Part shown: positions 1-7,546 of the stretch, piece by piece
Position numbering within the stretch: position 1 is the first letter of the stretch
Layout: the number at the start of each line of letters is the position of its first letter
Assembly (NCBI GenBank): GCA_031411575.1
Contig: JANOBJ010000075.1
Location: forward strand, 1 to 21,387
Direction: 5' to 3'
Length of the DNA stretch: 21,387 nucleotides
Source of the DNA: JANOBJ01 sp031411575
Lineage (GTDB): Bacteria > Pseudomonadota > Gammaproteobacteria > Burkholderiales > Burkholderiaceae_C
Notes under the pieces: model-generated
What the model saw: only the letters and a program-made list of their open reading frames with translations
What the model was told of the DNA's origin: nothing
The model's database searches: none
Position numbers and translations under genes: made by a program

Positions 1-949
1 AGTTGCTGATTTCCTGGCGCACGATAACGGCAATGGTGCCCAGGGCGCCACCGAGCGCCAGCGCGCCAACGTCGCCCATGAACACCTGGGCCGGATGGGT
101 GTTGAACCACAGGAAGGCCAGGCCGGCACCGGCCATCGCGGAACAGAAAATCAGCAACTCGCCCGAGCCCGGAATATGCGGGAAGAACAGGTACTTCGAA
201 TAGACCGAGCTGCCAGTGACATAGGCGAAGACACCCAGAGCCGACCCCACCATCACGACCGGCATGATGGCCAGCCCATCAAGGCCATCGGTCAGGTTCA
301 CCGCATTGCTCGATCCCACAATGACCAGGTAGGTCAGGATCACGAACCCGAACACGCCCAGCGGGTAGGTGATCTCCTTGAAGAAGGGCACCAGCAAGCC
401 GGCCTTGGGCGGTAGATCGACATCAAAACCCGACTGCACCCACTTGAAGAAGAGTTCGATGACGCGCAGGTTCGAGCTCTCGGAGATGCTGAACACCAGG
501 TAGAGCGCCGCCAAGAGGCCAATCAGCGACTGCCAGAAGTACTTCTCGCGCGAGCGCATGCCTTCGGGGTCTTTGTGCACCACCTTGCGCCAATCGTCGA
601 CCCAGCCAATGGCACCGAACCCCAGCGTGACCAGCAGCACGATCCAGACAAAGCGATTGCTCAGATCAAACCAGAGCAGCGTTGACACCGCGATCGACAG
701 CAGAATCAATACACCGCCCATGGTGGGCGTGCCCGATTTCGCCAGGTGCGTTTCCATGCCGTAACCACGTACAGGCTGACCGATTTTGAGCGATTTGAGG
801 CGCCGGATCACGGCGGGCCCAGCCAGCAGGCCGATCAGCAATGCGGTCATCGCGGCCATCACAGCGCGGAATGTCAGGTACTGGAACACACGAAAGAACC
901 CGAACTCGGGCGACAGCGCCTGCAACCACTGAGCTAGCGACATCAGCAT
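1..949 (-). CDS. mraY: Phospho-N-acetylmuramoyl-pentapeptide transferase, partial (3' end outside window)
   Basis: Integral membrane enzyme that transfers phospho-MurNAc-pentapeptide from UDP to undecaprenyl phosphate, giving lipid I. The first 316 codons are present. Reading from ATG at 949 gives MLMSLAQWLQ, the YLTFRA segment after the N-terminus, SGTPTMGG, the VDDWRK aspartate pair, NAVNLTDGLDGLA, and FMGDVGALALGG near the window edge. All are MraY family motifs that bind Mg2+ and the uridine substrate. Several hydrophobic segments fit the ten-helix fold. The family is usually about 360-390 residues, so some 50-75 residues are missing beyond position 1. It starts 9 bases after the murF stop, with a GAGGTG ribosome-binding site 5 bases before the ATG; the in-frame ATG at 943 is less well placed. 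It is the last dcw gene visible here. Confidence 0.97.
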   Translation of the reverse strand, partial: MLMSLAQWLQALSPEFGFFRVFQYLTFRAVMAAMTALLIGLLAGPAVIRRLKSLKIGQPVRGYGMETHLAKSGTPTMGGVLILLSIAVSTLLWFDLSNRFVWIVLLVTLGFGAIGWVDDWRKVVHKDPEGMRSREKYFWQSLIGLLAALYLVFSISESSNLRVIELFFKWVQSGFDVDLPPKAGLLVPFFKEITYPLGVFGFVILTYLVIVGSSNAVNLTDGLDGLAIMPVVMVGSALGVFAYVTGSSVYSKYLFFPHIPGSGELLIFCSAMAGAGLAFLWFNTHPAQVFMGDVGALALGGALGTIAVIVRQEISN

Positions 950-954
950 GAAGA

Positions 955-960
955 CACCTC
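955..960 (-). promoter_or_regulatory. Ribosome-binding site of mraY
   Basis: GAGGTG on the minus strand lies 5 bases before the ATG at 949 and overlaps the murF stop codon (959-961). It supports the 949 start over the in-frame ATG at 943. Confidence 0.6.
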
Positions 961-2365
961 ACGCATGATGAGCATCCTGAACATCCTCTGATAGCTGCGC
1001 CGCCGCGGTCATGGCTTGGATCACGCGCTCCATCTTCATGAAGCGTGAGCCTTTGACCAGTGCACTGCCGGCAAGCGGAAGTGCACTGGAGACAGCGGCA
1101 TTCAGTCCCTCGATATCGCTGAAATGGTGCGCGCCAGGAAAACCGTCGGCAGCCCGGGCCGATTGGGTGCCGAGTGTCAGCAACTGCTCGATCCCGCGCG
1201 CCTGCGCATAGGCGCCGACTTCTGCATGGAACTCCGGCCCCCGGGCACCCACTTCGCCCATGTCTCCCAGCACCAGCAAACGCGGCCCCGGCAGTTCAGC
1301 CAACACGTCTATAGCGGCCCGCACGGAGTCCGGATTTGCGTTGTAGGTGTCGTCGACCACCGTGACAGTACGGCCACCGATGACCAGTGCAATCGCGCGC
1401 GAACGGCCCTTGACAGGCTCGAATGCTGAAAGTCCATTGGCGATCGCCTCAGGCGGCACACCGGCTGCCAGCGCGCTGGCGGTTGCAGCCATCGCGTTGC
1501 GTACGTTGTGGCGCCCAGCCACCTGCAAGCGGAAATCGATCTGACCAGATGGCGTGTGCACTGTGACCTGCCAGGCGCCCGATGCCCATGTCGCGCCAGC
1601 CAGCGTCACCTCGGCAGGACCTGCACCCGCAAAGGTCATGCGCGCACGGGCGCCCGCCAGACCAGACCACAAGCTGGCGTATGTGTCGTCGGCGGGATAG
1701 ACCGCAATGCCACTTGCCGGCAACGCCGCGAGCACAGCACCGTTCTCCCGCGCCACAGCCTCTACTGTCGACATGAACTCAAGGTGCTCGCGCTGCGCAT
1801 TGTTGACCAGCGCAACAGTGGGGAGCGTCAGGCGCGCGAGATAGGCCATCTCGCCGGGATGGTTCATGCCCAGTTCGACCACCGCAGCTTTGTGCGCGTC
1901 GCGCAGCCGCAGCAACGTGAGCGGAACACCGATATCGTTGTTGAGGTTGCCTTGCGTGGCCAGAGCGCCGTCACCGAGCCATGCCCGAAGGATGAACGAA
2001 ATCATCTGCGTGACGGTGGTCTTGCCATTGCTGCCCGCCACCGCAATCACGGGCAACCGGAACTGCGCACGCCACCCGGTAGCCAGCGCACCAAGTGCGA
2101 GCTTGCTGTCGGGTACCTCGATACCCGCGAGGCCTGCCGCCGCCAGACCGTGCTGCGCAATTGCACCCACTGCGCCCTGTGCTGCCGCTTGCGCCAGGAA
2201 CTCATGCGCATCGAAACGCTCCCCCTTGAGCGCCACAAAAAGATCCCCTGCTTGCAGCGAACGCGTATCGGTGTGCACACGCGCCACGTGCGCCGAACCA
2301 TCGCCGATCAGCCGTCCACCGGGAATGAGCGCCAGCGCCTGCGCGATTGTCATCATCCCGCTCAT
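959..2365 (-). CDS. murF: UDP-N-acetylmuramoyl-tripeptide--D-alanyl-D-alanine ligase
   Basis: Cytoplasmic Mur ligase that adds D-Ala-D-Ala to UDP-MurNAc-tripeptide, completing the pentapeptide precursor used by MraY. The protein is 468 residues, normal for the family. The N-terminal substrate domain includes HTDTRS (31-36). The ATP-binding P-loop GSNGKTT is at 111-117, VELGMNHPGEM follows near 163-173, and NNAQREHLE is at 188-196. The C-terminal domain carries DDTYNANPDS (338-347). The ATG start overlaps the murE stop as ATGA, and the stop lies 9 bases before mraY, so it is probably translated together with both neighbours. Nothing is truncated or missing. Confidence 0.97.
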   Translation of the reverse strand: MSGMMTIAQALALIPGGRLIGDGSAHVARVHTDTRSLQAGDLFVALKGERFDAHEFLAQAAAQGAVGAIAQHGLAAAGLAGIEVPDSKLALGALATGWRAQFRLPVIAVAGSNGKTTVTQMISFILRAWLGDGALATQGNLNNDIGVPLTLLRLRDAHKAAVVELGMNHPGEMAYLARLTLPTVALVNNAQREHLEFMSTVEAVARENGAVLAALPASGIAVYPADDTYASLWSGLAGARARMTFAGAGPAEVTLAGATWASGAWQVTVHTPSGQIDFRLQVAGRHNVRNAMAATASALAAGVPPEAIANGLSAFEPVKGRSRAIALVIGGRTVTVVDDTYNANPDSVRAAIDVLAELPGPRLLVLGDMGEVGARGPEFHAEVGAYAQARGIEQLLTLGTQSARAADGFPGAHHFSDIEGLNAAVSSALPLAGSALVKGSRFMKMERVIQAMTAAAQLSEDVQDAHHA

Positions 2366-3906
2366 GACGACACCCCCACCTGAGCGCGCAAAACCAAGCC
2401 TCGCTGCGCGTGCGCCTTGTCGGAGAACGGGTACTTGATGCCGGCAATCTCCTGGTACGCCTCGTGCCCCTTGCCAGCAATCAAGATCACATCGTGTGAG
2501 TCGGCCTGCGCAATGCTGGAGGCAATGGCAAGGGCGCGATCACCCTCGATGATCGCCCGGCCCGGATGACGTAACCCCTGGCGCACCTGCTCAATGATGG
2601 CCTCCGGCGACTCACTGCGCGGGTTGTCGCTGGTCACGACGACGGCATCGGCCCCAGCTTCGGCAACGGCGGCCATCAGCGGCCGCTTGCTCGAGTCACG
2701 GTTGCCGCCACAACCAAATACGCACCAGAGCCGGCCAGCGCGTTGCGCGGCCAGTGGCCGCAACGCCGCAAGCGCCTTCTCAAGTGCGTCGGGGGTATGG
2801 GCATAGTCCACTGCGACCAGTGGCTGCCCCGCATCGCCAACGCAGTCCATGCGACCGGGCACAGGAGAGAGCCCGTTGCAGGCCTCGACCGCATCGACCA
2901 AGGGAACGCCCAAGGCGCGCAGAGTGCCCAGCACGCCAAGCAGGTTGGCGGCGTTGTACTGGCCGATCAGCGCGGTTTGCACCGGGTACCGCTGGTCGCC
3001 TTCAACCACCTCGAACGACAACCCTCTGGCGTCGTAGCCAATGGCAAATGCTCGCAGTCGCGCGGAGCTCACGCCGGCTGCTGAAGCGGTCCACAGTTCG
3101 ATGCCGCTACGCGCCAGCTCCTCCGCGAGCGCCGCGCCTTTGGCATCATCGACATTCACAACAGCCGCACGCAGACCGGGCCAACGGAACAATTGCGACT
3201 TGGCTTCCCAGTAGGCCTCCATCGTACCGTGGTAGTCCAGGTGATCCTGCGTGAAATTGGTAAAGATCGCCACACGGATCTGGGTGCCGTCCAGACGGCG
3301 CTCGGCCAGACCAATGGAGGACGCTTCAATGGCGCAGGCCAGCACACCATTGTCGACAAATCGGCGGAATACGGCCTGCAGCAACACCGGGTCAGGGGTC
3401 GTCAGGCCGTTGAATTCCAGATCCGGCGTCACCTCGGCATCGATGCCGTTCGTCGGCGCTCGTCCAATGCCCAAAGTACCCACCAGTCCGCATGGGATGG
3501 ATACAGGATGCTTCAAATTTGATAGCGCCTGCGCCAACCACCAGGCGGTCGACGTTTTGCCATTGGTACCCGTCACCGCCAGCACGTCAAGTTGGGTCGA
3601 AGGCGCTTCAAACCAGGCCGCCGCAATCGGTCCGCTGGCGGCCTTGAGTTGCGCATAGACGGCGACTGCTGGCTCATCGAACCCGTAGGCGTCAGCGCCA
3701 GCTTTTTCGATCAGGCAAGCCGCCGCACCACGCGCCAGGGCGGCACGAACATGCTTGCGACCATCGGTGGCCGCGCCGGGCCACGCGATGAAACCGTCGC
3801 CAGCGCCAACCAGGCGGCTGTCGGTCCGCAAGGTGCCCGTCACACGGCTTTTCAGCCAGCGCGCGGCTTCTGCCGGGGCGTCGATTTCATGCAGCGTGGC
3901 AGCCAT
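2362..3906 (-). CDS. murE: UDP-N-acetylmuramoyl-L-alanyl-D-glutamate--2,6-diaminopimelate ligase
   Basis: Cytoplasmic Mur ligase that adds the third stem residue to UDP-MurNAc-L-Ala-D-Glu. The 514-residue protein has the P-loop TGTNGKTS at 112-119, the NFTQDHLDYHG block near 217-227, and DYAHTPDALE near 367-376. The amino-acid selectivity motif DNPR is at 427-430, which in this family marks the meso-diaminopimelate enzyme rather than the lysine enzyme. The window also encodes dapF, which makes that amino acid. The ATG shares one base with the ftsI stop (TGATG), and the stop overlaps the murF start. The stretch around residues 128-140, between the P-loop helix and LVGTLGIG, looks a few residues longer and more AT-rich than I would expect. 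Confidence 0.97.
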   Translation of the reverse strand: MAATLHEIDAPAEAARWLKSRVTGTLRTDSRLVGAGDGFIAWPGAATDGRKHVRAALARGAAACLIEKAGADAYGFDEPAVAVYAQLKAASGPIAAAWFEAPSTQLDVLAVTGTNGKTSTAWWLAQALSNLKHPVSIPCGLVGTLGIGRAPTNGIDAEVTPDLEFNGLTTPDPVLLQAVFRRFVDNGVLACAIEASSIGLAERRLDGTQIRVAIFTNFTQDHLDYHGTMEAYWEAKSQLFRWPGLRAAVVNVDDAKGAALAEELARSGIELWTASAAGVSSARLRAFAIGYDARGLSFEVVEGDQRYPVQTALIGQYNAANLLGVLGTLRALGVPLVDAVEACNGLSPVPGRMDCVGDAGQPLVAVDYAHTPDALEKALAALRPLAAQRAGRLWCVFGCGGNRDSSKRPLMAAVAEAGADAVVVTSDNPRSESPEAIIEQVRQGLRHPGRAIIEGDRALAIASSIAQADSHDVILIAGKGHEAYQEIAGIKYPFSDKAHAQRGLVLRAQVGVSS

Positions 3907-5639
3907 CAGAACGACTCCTCGACGGCGTTCACGACAATCTGCGGCTTGACAGCCATGTCGGGTTGTACGCCCAGCATGCGAAGCGTCTGCTGCACGGTTT
4001 CACTGAAGACCGGCGCCGCCACGTCTCCGCCGAAATACTTGCCGTTGCTGGGCTCGTCAATCATTACGGCAACCACGATGCGCGGGCTCTCAACCGGCGC
4101 CACACCGACAAAAAAGCCGCGGTACTTCTTGTCCGCGTAGCCTTTGCCCTCCTGCTTGTGGGCCGTCCCTGTCTTTCCACCGACTGAGTAGCCCATGGTC
4201 TGCGCCTTCGGTGCCGTTCCCCCGGCGCCCGTCACCATGTGGAGCATGTGGCGCACCGCGATGGCGTTTCGCGCTTCAAGCACGCGCACCCCGGCGGCAG
4301 CATCGGGCGAGCGGAGCAGCGTGACCGGCACCAGTTCCCCATCACGCGCGAACACGCTGTAAGCCCGCGCAAGCTGGAACAGGCTGCTGGACAGCCCGTA
4401 GCCGTAGCTCATCGTGGCTTGCTCGATCGGCCGCCAGGTCTTGTAGGCTCGCAGCCGGCCACCGACGGCACCGGGGAACGGTATCTGCGGTTTCTGACCG
4501 AAGCCAACCTGGGTGTACAGCTCCCACATCTCGCGCGGCTGCATCTGCATCGCGAGCTTGACGGTGCCCACGTTGCTGGATTTCTGGATGATTTCGTTGA
4601 CCGTCAGAACGCCGTGCGGATGGGCGTCTGAAATGGTGGAGCCGCCGATGCTGATCCGGCCGGGCGCGGTCTGGATCGCCGTCTCGGGCCGAACCATGCC
4701 TTTTTCCAGCGCGAGTGCGGCGATGAAGGGTTTCATCGTCGAGCCAGGCTCAAAGGTGTCGGTCAGGGCGCGGTTGCGCAGTTGCGCGCCGGTCAGGTTG
4801 TTTCGTTTGCCCGGCGCATAGCTCGGGTAGTTGGCCAACGCCAGGACTTCACCCGTGATCGCGTCCAGCACCACGACGCTTCCCGCCTTGGCCCGGTGCT
4901 CCAGTACAGCGTCCCGCAGCTTCTGGTATGCAAAGAACTGCACCTTGCTGTCCACGCTGAGTTGCAGGTCGCGGCCATCCACCGTCGGCACAGTATCGCC
5001 AACATCCTCGACCACCCGACCCAACCGGTCCTTGATGACGCGGCGCGAACCCGCCCGGCCTGCGAGGTCCTTGTCGAAGGCGAGTTCAACGCCTTCCTGG
5101 CCGTGGTCTTCGACATTGGTGAAGCCCACGACGTGTGCGGCGGCCTCGCCTTCCGGATATTGCCGACGGTATTCCTTGCGCTGATACACGCCCTTGATGC
5201 CCAGTGCGGCAATCTTCAGCGCGACGGACTCGTCCACCTGGCGCTTGAGCCAGACGAAGGTCTTGTCCTCGTCCTCGAGCTTCTTGTTGAGATCGCCCAG
5301 CGGCATCTCCAGCAGTTGCGCGAGTTGCTTGAGCTTGACCCGGTCGCGCTCCATATCCTCCGGGATCGCCCAGATGCTCGGCGCTGGCACGCTGGACGCC
5401 AGGATCAGCCCGTTGCGATCAAGGATGCGTCCGCGGTTTGCGGGCAACTCCAGGGTACGCGCGAACCGGACCTCGCCCTGACGCTGGTAGAACGCATTGT
5501 TGAATACCTGCACGTAAGCGGCACGCCCTGCCAGCATGACAAAGCCGCAGGCAATTGCGGCCACGATCAACTTGCTGCGCCACACCGGCGTCTTGCTCGC
5601 CAACAGGGGGCTGGAGGTGTAGAGGACGCTTTTGCTCAC
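3906..5639 (-). CDS. ftsI: Peptidoglycan D,D-transpeptidase FtsI (PBP3)
   Basis: Septal class B penicillin-binding protein that cross-links peptidoglycan at the division site with FtsW. The protein is 577 residues. A short cytoplasmic N-terminus is followed by one membrane segment at about 24-43, then the pedestal domain with RGRILDRNG (69-77), and the transpeptidase domain. The active-site triad of motifs is complete: STMK with nucleophile Ser300 and Lys303, SSN at 354-356, and KTG at 489-491. The start codon is GTG, overlapping the ftsL stop as GTGA. The end overlaps murE by one base. The extra C-terminal residues after about 550 are typical of proteobacterial FtsI. Confidence 0.97.
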   Translation of the reverse strand: MSKSVLYTSSPLLASKTPVWRSKLIVAAIACGFVMLAGRAAYVQVFNNAFYQRQGEVRFARTLELPANRGRILDRNGLILASSVPAPSIWAIPEDMERDRVKLKQLAQLLEMPLGDLNKKLEDEDKTFVWLKRQVDESVALKIAALGIKGVYQRKEYRRQYPEGEAAAHVVGFTNVEDHGQEGVELAFDKDLAGRAGSRRVIKDRLGRVVEDVGDTVPTVDGRDLQLSVDSKVQFFAYQKLRDAVLEHRAKAGSVVVLDAITGEVLALANYPSYAPGKRNNLTGAQLRNRALTDTFEPGSTMKPFIAALALEKGMVRPETAIQTAPGRISIGGSTISDAHPHGVLTVNEIIQKSSNVGTVKLAMQMQPREMWELYTQVGFGQKPQIPFPGAVGGRLRAYKTWRPIEQATMSYGYGLSSSLFQLARAYSVFARDGELVPVTLLRSPDAAAGVRVLEARNAIAVRHMLHMVTGAGGTAPKAQTMGYSVGGKTGTAHKQEGKGYADKKYRGFFVGVAPVESPRIVVAVMIDEPSNGKYFGGDVAAPVFSETVQQTLRMLGVQPDMAVKPQIVVNAVEESF

Positions 5640-5926
5640 GGCGCACGCTCCTGGGGTTGCGGCGCTGCGTAGGTCACGTACTGCGTGATGGCTGGCGTGG
5701 CCGACCGCATCTGCAACTGCCCTTTGGCCAGCCTCTCCACACGCAGGGGCGTGGCCTGGGCACGTTTTTCCACCTGGAGCCGCTCGTTGTCGATCTCCAG
5801 CTTGCGCGCCTCCGCACGGGCCTTGTCCAGCTCGGTAAACAGGCGGCGCGATTCATACTGGGTGCGGACCAGGTACAGCGCGCTGGCCAGCACGGCCACC
5901 AGAAGCACTAGATTGAGCCTCGTCAC
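5636..5926 (-). CDS. ftsL: Cell division protein FtsL
   Basis: Small bitopic divisome protein that forms a complex with FtsB and FtsQ and helps activate FtsWI. The 96-residue protein has a very short N-terminus, one membrane helix at about 5-20, then a charged periplasmic coiled coil from about 22 to 65 with regularly spaced leucines. The C-terminal tail is rich in Pro and Gln. Sequence conservation in this family is low, so the call rests on size, topology and position between rsmH and ftsI, which is the standard dcw order. The start is GTG, overlapping the rsmH stop (GTGA). The stop overlaps the GTG of ftsI in the same way. Confidence 0.93.
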   Translation of the reverse strand: MTRLNLVLLVAVLASALYLVRTQYESRRLFTELDKARAEARKLEIDNERLQVEKRAQATPLRVERLAKGQLQMRSATPAITQYVTYAAPQPQERAP

Positions 5927-6855
5927 GCCAGGACCTCCGTGCGCTCGGCCACGCGCATGATGGCGCTGCGCGACCGCGGATTGGCCGCCACTTCTGCGGC
6001 AGACGGTTTGATGCGGTCCAGGGGCTTGAGTTTCATCGCTTTCGGCGCGGCAAACGGGGCGCGGCGATCAAACTCATCGCGGGAATGCTTCGCGATGAAC
6101 TGCTTCACGATGCGGTCTTCCAGCGAGTGGAAACTGATCACGACAAGACGGCCTCCAGGTTGCAATACATCGAGACTCGCCGCTAGCGCCTGTTGCAGCT
6201 CTTCAAGCTCGGCATTGATGAAAATCCGAAGAGCCTGAAATGTGCGCGTTGCAGGGTCCTGGCCCGACTCGCGGGTTTTGACCGCGCCAGCCACGAGCTG
6301 GGCCAGCTCGGCGGTGGTTGAAACTGGGCCCCGTTCCTGTCGGCGAGCAACAACCGCCTTTGCAACCTGAACAGCAAACCGTTCTTCGCCATAGTCACGA
6401 ATCACCTCAGCAATCTGTTGTACTTCTGCCGTTGCCAGCCATTCGGCCACGCTCTCGCCGCGCGTGGTGTCCATGCGCATGTCGAGCGGGCCATTCCCGC
6501 GAAAACTGAATCCACGCGCCGGGTTGTCGATCTGCGGCGAGCTCACGCCCAGGTCCAGCAGCACGCCTGCAATGCTGGCTGCCGGCAAATCGCCCAGGTG
6601 TCGAAAACCCTCGTGCCGCATCGAGAAACGCGGATCGTTGATGCGCTGCGCCTCGGCAACCGCTTCCGGATCCTTGTCGAACGCCACCAGCCGGTCCGCA
6701 GGCTCGAGTCGTGACAGGATCAGCCGCGAGTGGCCACCCCGGCCGAACGTTGCGTCGACGTAGGTGTTGCCCGACCCGGTGACGGAGGTGCCGAAGAGGG
6801 CTTCGACAGCTTCGTTCAGCAGGACGGTGGTGTGTTGCCATGAGGATTCCACCAC
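5923..6855 (-). CDS. rsmH: 16S rRNA (cytosine1402-N4)-methyltransferase RsmH
   Basis: S-adenosylmethionine-dependent methyltransferase that makes N4-methylcytidine at 1402 in the 16S rRNA P-site. It is 310 residues, normal length. The N-terminus HTTVLLNEAV (8-17) is the family signature. The SAM-binding glycine motif VDATFGRGGHS is at 33-43, LLDLGVSSPQID at 99-110, and GPLDMRM at 122-128. The conserved LEDRIVK block lies in the C-terminal third. The start is GTG at 6855, with an adjacent in-frame GTG at 6852 that could be used instead; the mraZ stop is only 6 bases upstream. The stop overlaps the ftsL start, so it sits inside a chain of coupled genes. Confidence 0.97.
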   Translation of the reverse strand: MVESSWQHTTVLLNEAVEALFGTSVTGSGNTYVDATFGRGGHSRLILSRLEPADRLVAFDKDPEAVAEAQRINDPRFSMRHEGFRHLGDLPAASIAGVLLDLGVSSPQIDNPARGFSFRGNGPLDMRMDTTRGESVAEWLATAEVQQIAEVIRDYGEERFAVQVAKAVVARRQERGPVSTTAELAQLVAGAVKTRESGQDPATRTFQALRIFINAELEELQQALAASLDVLQPGGRLVVISFHSLEDRIVKQFIAKHSRDEFDRRAPFAAPKAMKLKPLDRIKPSAAEVAANPRSRSAIMRVAERTEVLA

Positions 6856-6861
6856 CCGCCT

Positions 6862-7290
6862 TCAGAAAGAGAAATCCTTGAAGACATCGGGCATGTCGCC
6901 CTGCATCGCCTTCGCTTCCTGCTCATCGTAAGTCGCCTTGTCCCAGAGCTCGAAGTGGTTGCCCATGCCGAGCAGCATGGTATCCCGCGCAATACCCGCG
7001 GAAGCCCGCAATTCAGGCGAGACCAGCACACGGCCGGTGGCGTCCATGTCGACGTCCATCGCGTTACCCAGCAAGATGCGCTTCCACCACTGGGCGGCCA
7101 TCGGCAACGCCGCAATCCGTTCGCGAAACTTTTCCCACTCTGGCCGCGGAAACACCATCAGGCAGCCGTGCGGGTGTTTGGTGATCGTGAGTTGTCCTGA
7201 CGCGGTGGCGGCGAGCACGTCACGGTGCCGGGTCGGCACCGACAGCCGACCCTTGGCATCCAGACTGAGAGACGAAGCCCCTTGGAACAC
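6862..7290 (-). CDS. mraZ: Transcriptional regulator MraZ
   Basis: DNA-binding protein that represses its own promoter and thereby the dcw operon. The 142-residue protein has two SpoVT-AbrB-type half-repeats, each with the DxxGR signature: DAKGR at 11-15 and DATGR at 83-87. This duplicated arrangement defines the family, whose members form ring-shaped oligomers that bind short direct repeats. The start is GTG at 7290 with MFQGASSLSLD; a GAGGG ribosome site lies 9 bases upstream. It is the first gene of the cluster, followed by rsmH after 6 bases. Upstream lie the 10-bp repeats described separately, a likely operator. Confidence 0.96.
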   Translation of the reverse strand: MFQGASSLSLDAKGRLSVPTRHRDVLAATASGQLTITKHPHGCLMVFPRPEWEKFRERIAALPMAAQWWKRILLGNAMDVDMDATGRVLVSPELRASAGIARDTMLLGMGNHFELWDKATYDEQEAKAMQGDMPDVFKDFSF

Positions 7291-7339
7291 GACAGCACAC
7301 CCTCGCTAAGTGAAATGGCCATTCTCGCGGCTGAAAAGA

Positions 7340-7379
7340 CACTTTTCACCACTTAATTGCACTTTTTTGCACTGTAGCA
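7340..7379 (-). promoter_or_regulatory. Probable MraZ operator: four AGTG units at exact 10-bp period
   Basis: On the plus strand CACT occurs at 7340, 7350, 7360 and 7370, that is AGTG four times in phase on the strand transcribed into mraZ. A fifth CACTT at 7385 is 15 bp further out, one and a half helical turns. MraZ proteins in other bacteria are known to bind short direct repeats at 10-bp spacing upstream of their own gene. The assignment is by pattern and location, not by experiment. Confidence 0.7.
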
Positions 7380-7401
7380 GGAAACACTTGCTGCACCACA
7401 A
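7371..7401 (-). promoter_or_regulatory. Candidate dcw (mraZ) promoter
   Basis: On the minus strand TACAGT (7376-7371) matches a sigma-70 -10 box at 4 of 6 positions. A weak TTGTGG (7401-7396) sits 19 bases upstream. The first AGTG unit of the operator overlaps this -10 box, so a bound repressor would cover it. The -35 is poor and the exact start site is uncertain. Confidence 0.3.
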
Positions 7402-7410
7402 CTGCAGCAA
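7388..7410. repeat. Perfect 8-bp inverted repeat upstream of mraZ
   Basis: TTGCTGCA (7388-7395) and TGCAGCAA (7403-7410) form a perfect dyad with a 7-base spacer. It lies directly upstream of the AGTG repeats and within the putative promoter. It could be an operator for a second regulator or a DNA hairpin. Confidence 0.6.
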
Positions 7411-7546
7411 CAATTTTTTGCAATGAAATCAAAGACTTAGCCGTGAATCCCGGCGGCAGAATCTAGAAAATCGTTCTAAATTAAGCACTTAGAGCGTGCT
7501 GTGCATGTGACGCATGAAAGATGCGCCAGTTCAGCGGCCGTTGCGC

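Noticed and set aside
3490..3560. Another copy of the interspersed element inside murE
   Set aside because: GCTATCAAATTTGAAGC recalls the hairpin end, but the centre and the other end do not match.
7464..7478. TAGAA-N5-TTCTA inverted repeat between hslU and mraZ
   Set aside because: Short and AT-rich; likely by chance, and no link to a known regulator.
7484..7500. Terminator after hslU (AGCAC/GTGCT stem followed by TAATTT)
   Set aside because: Only 5 bp of stem and a poor T-run; not strong enough to annotate.
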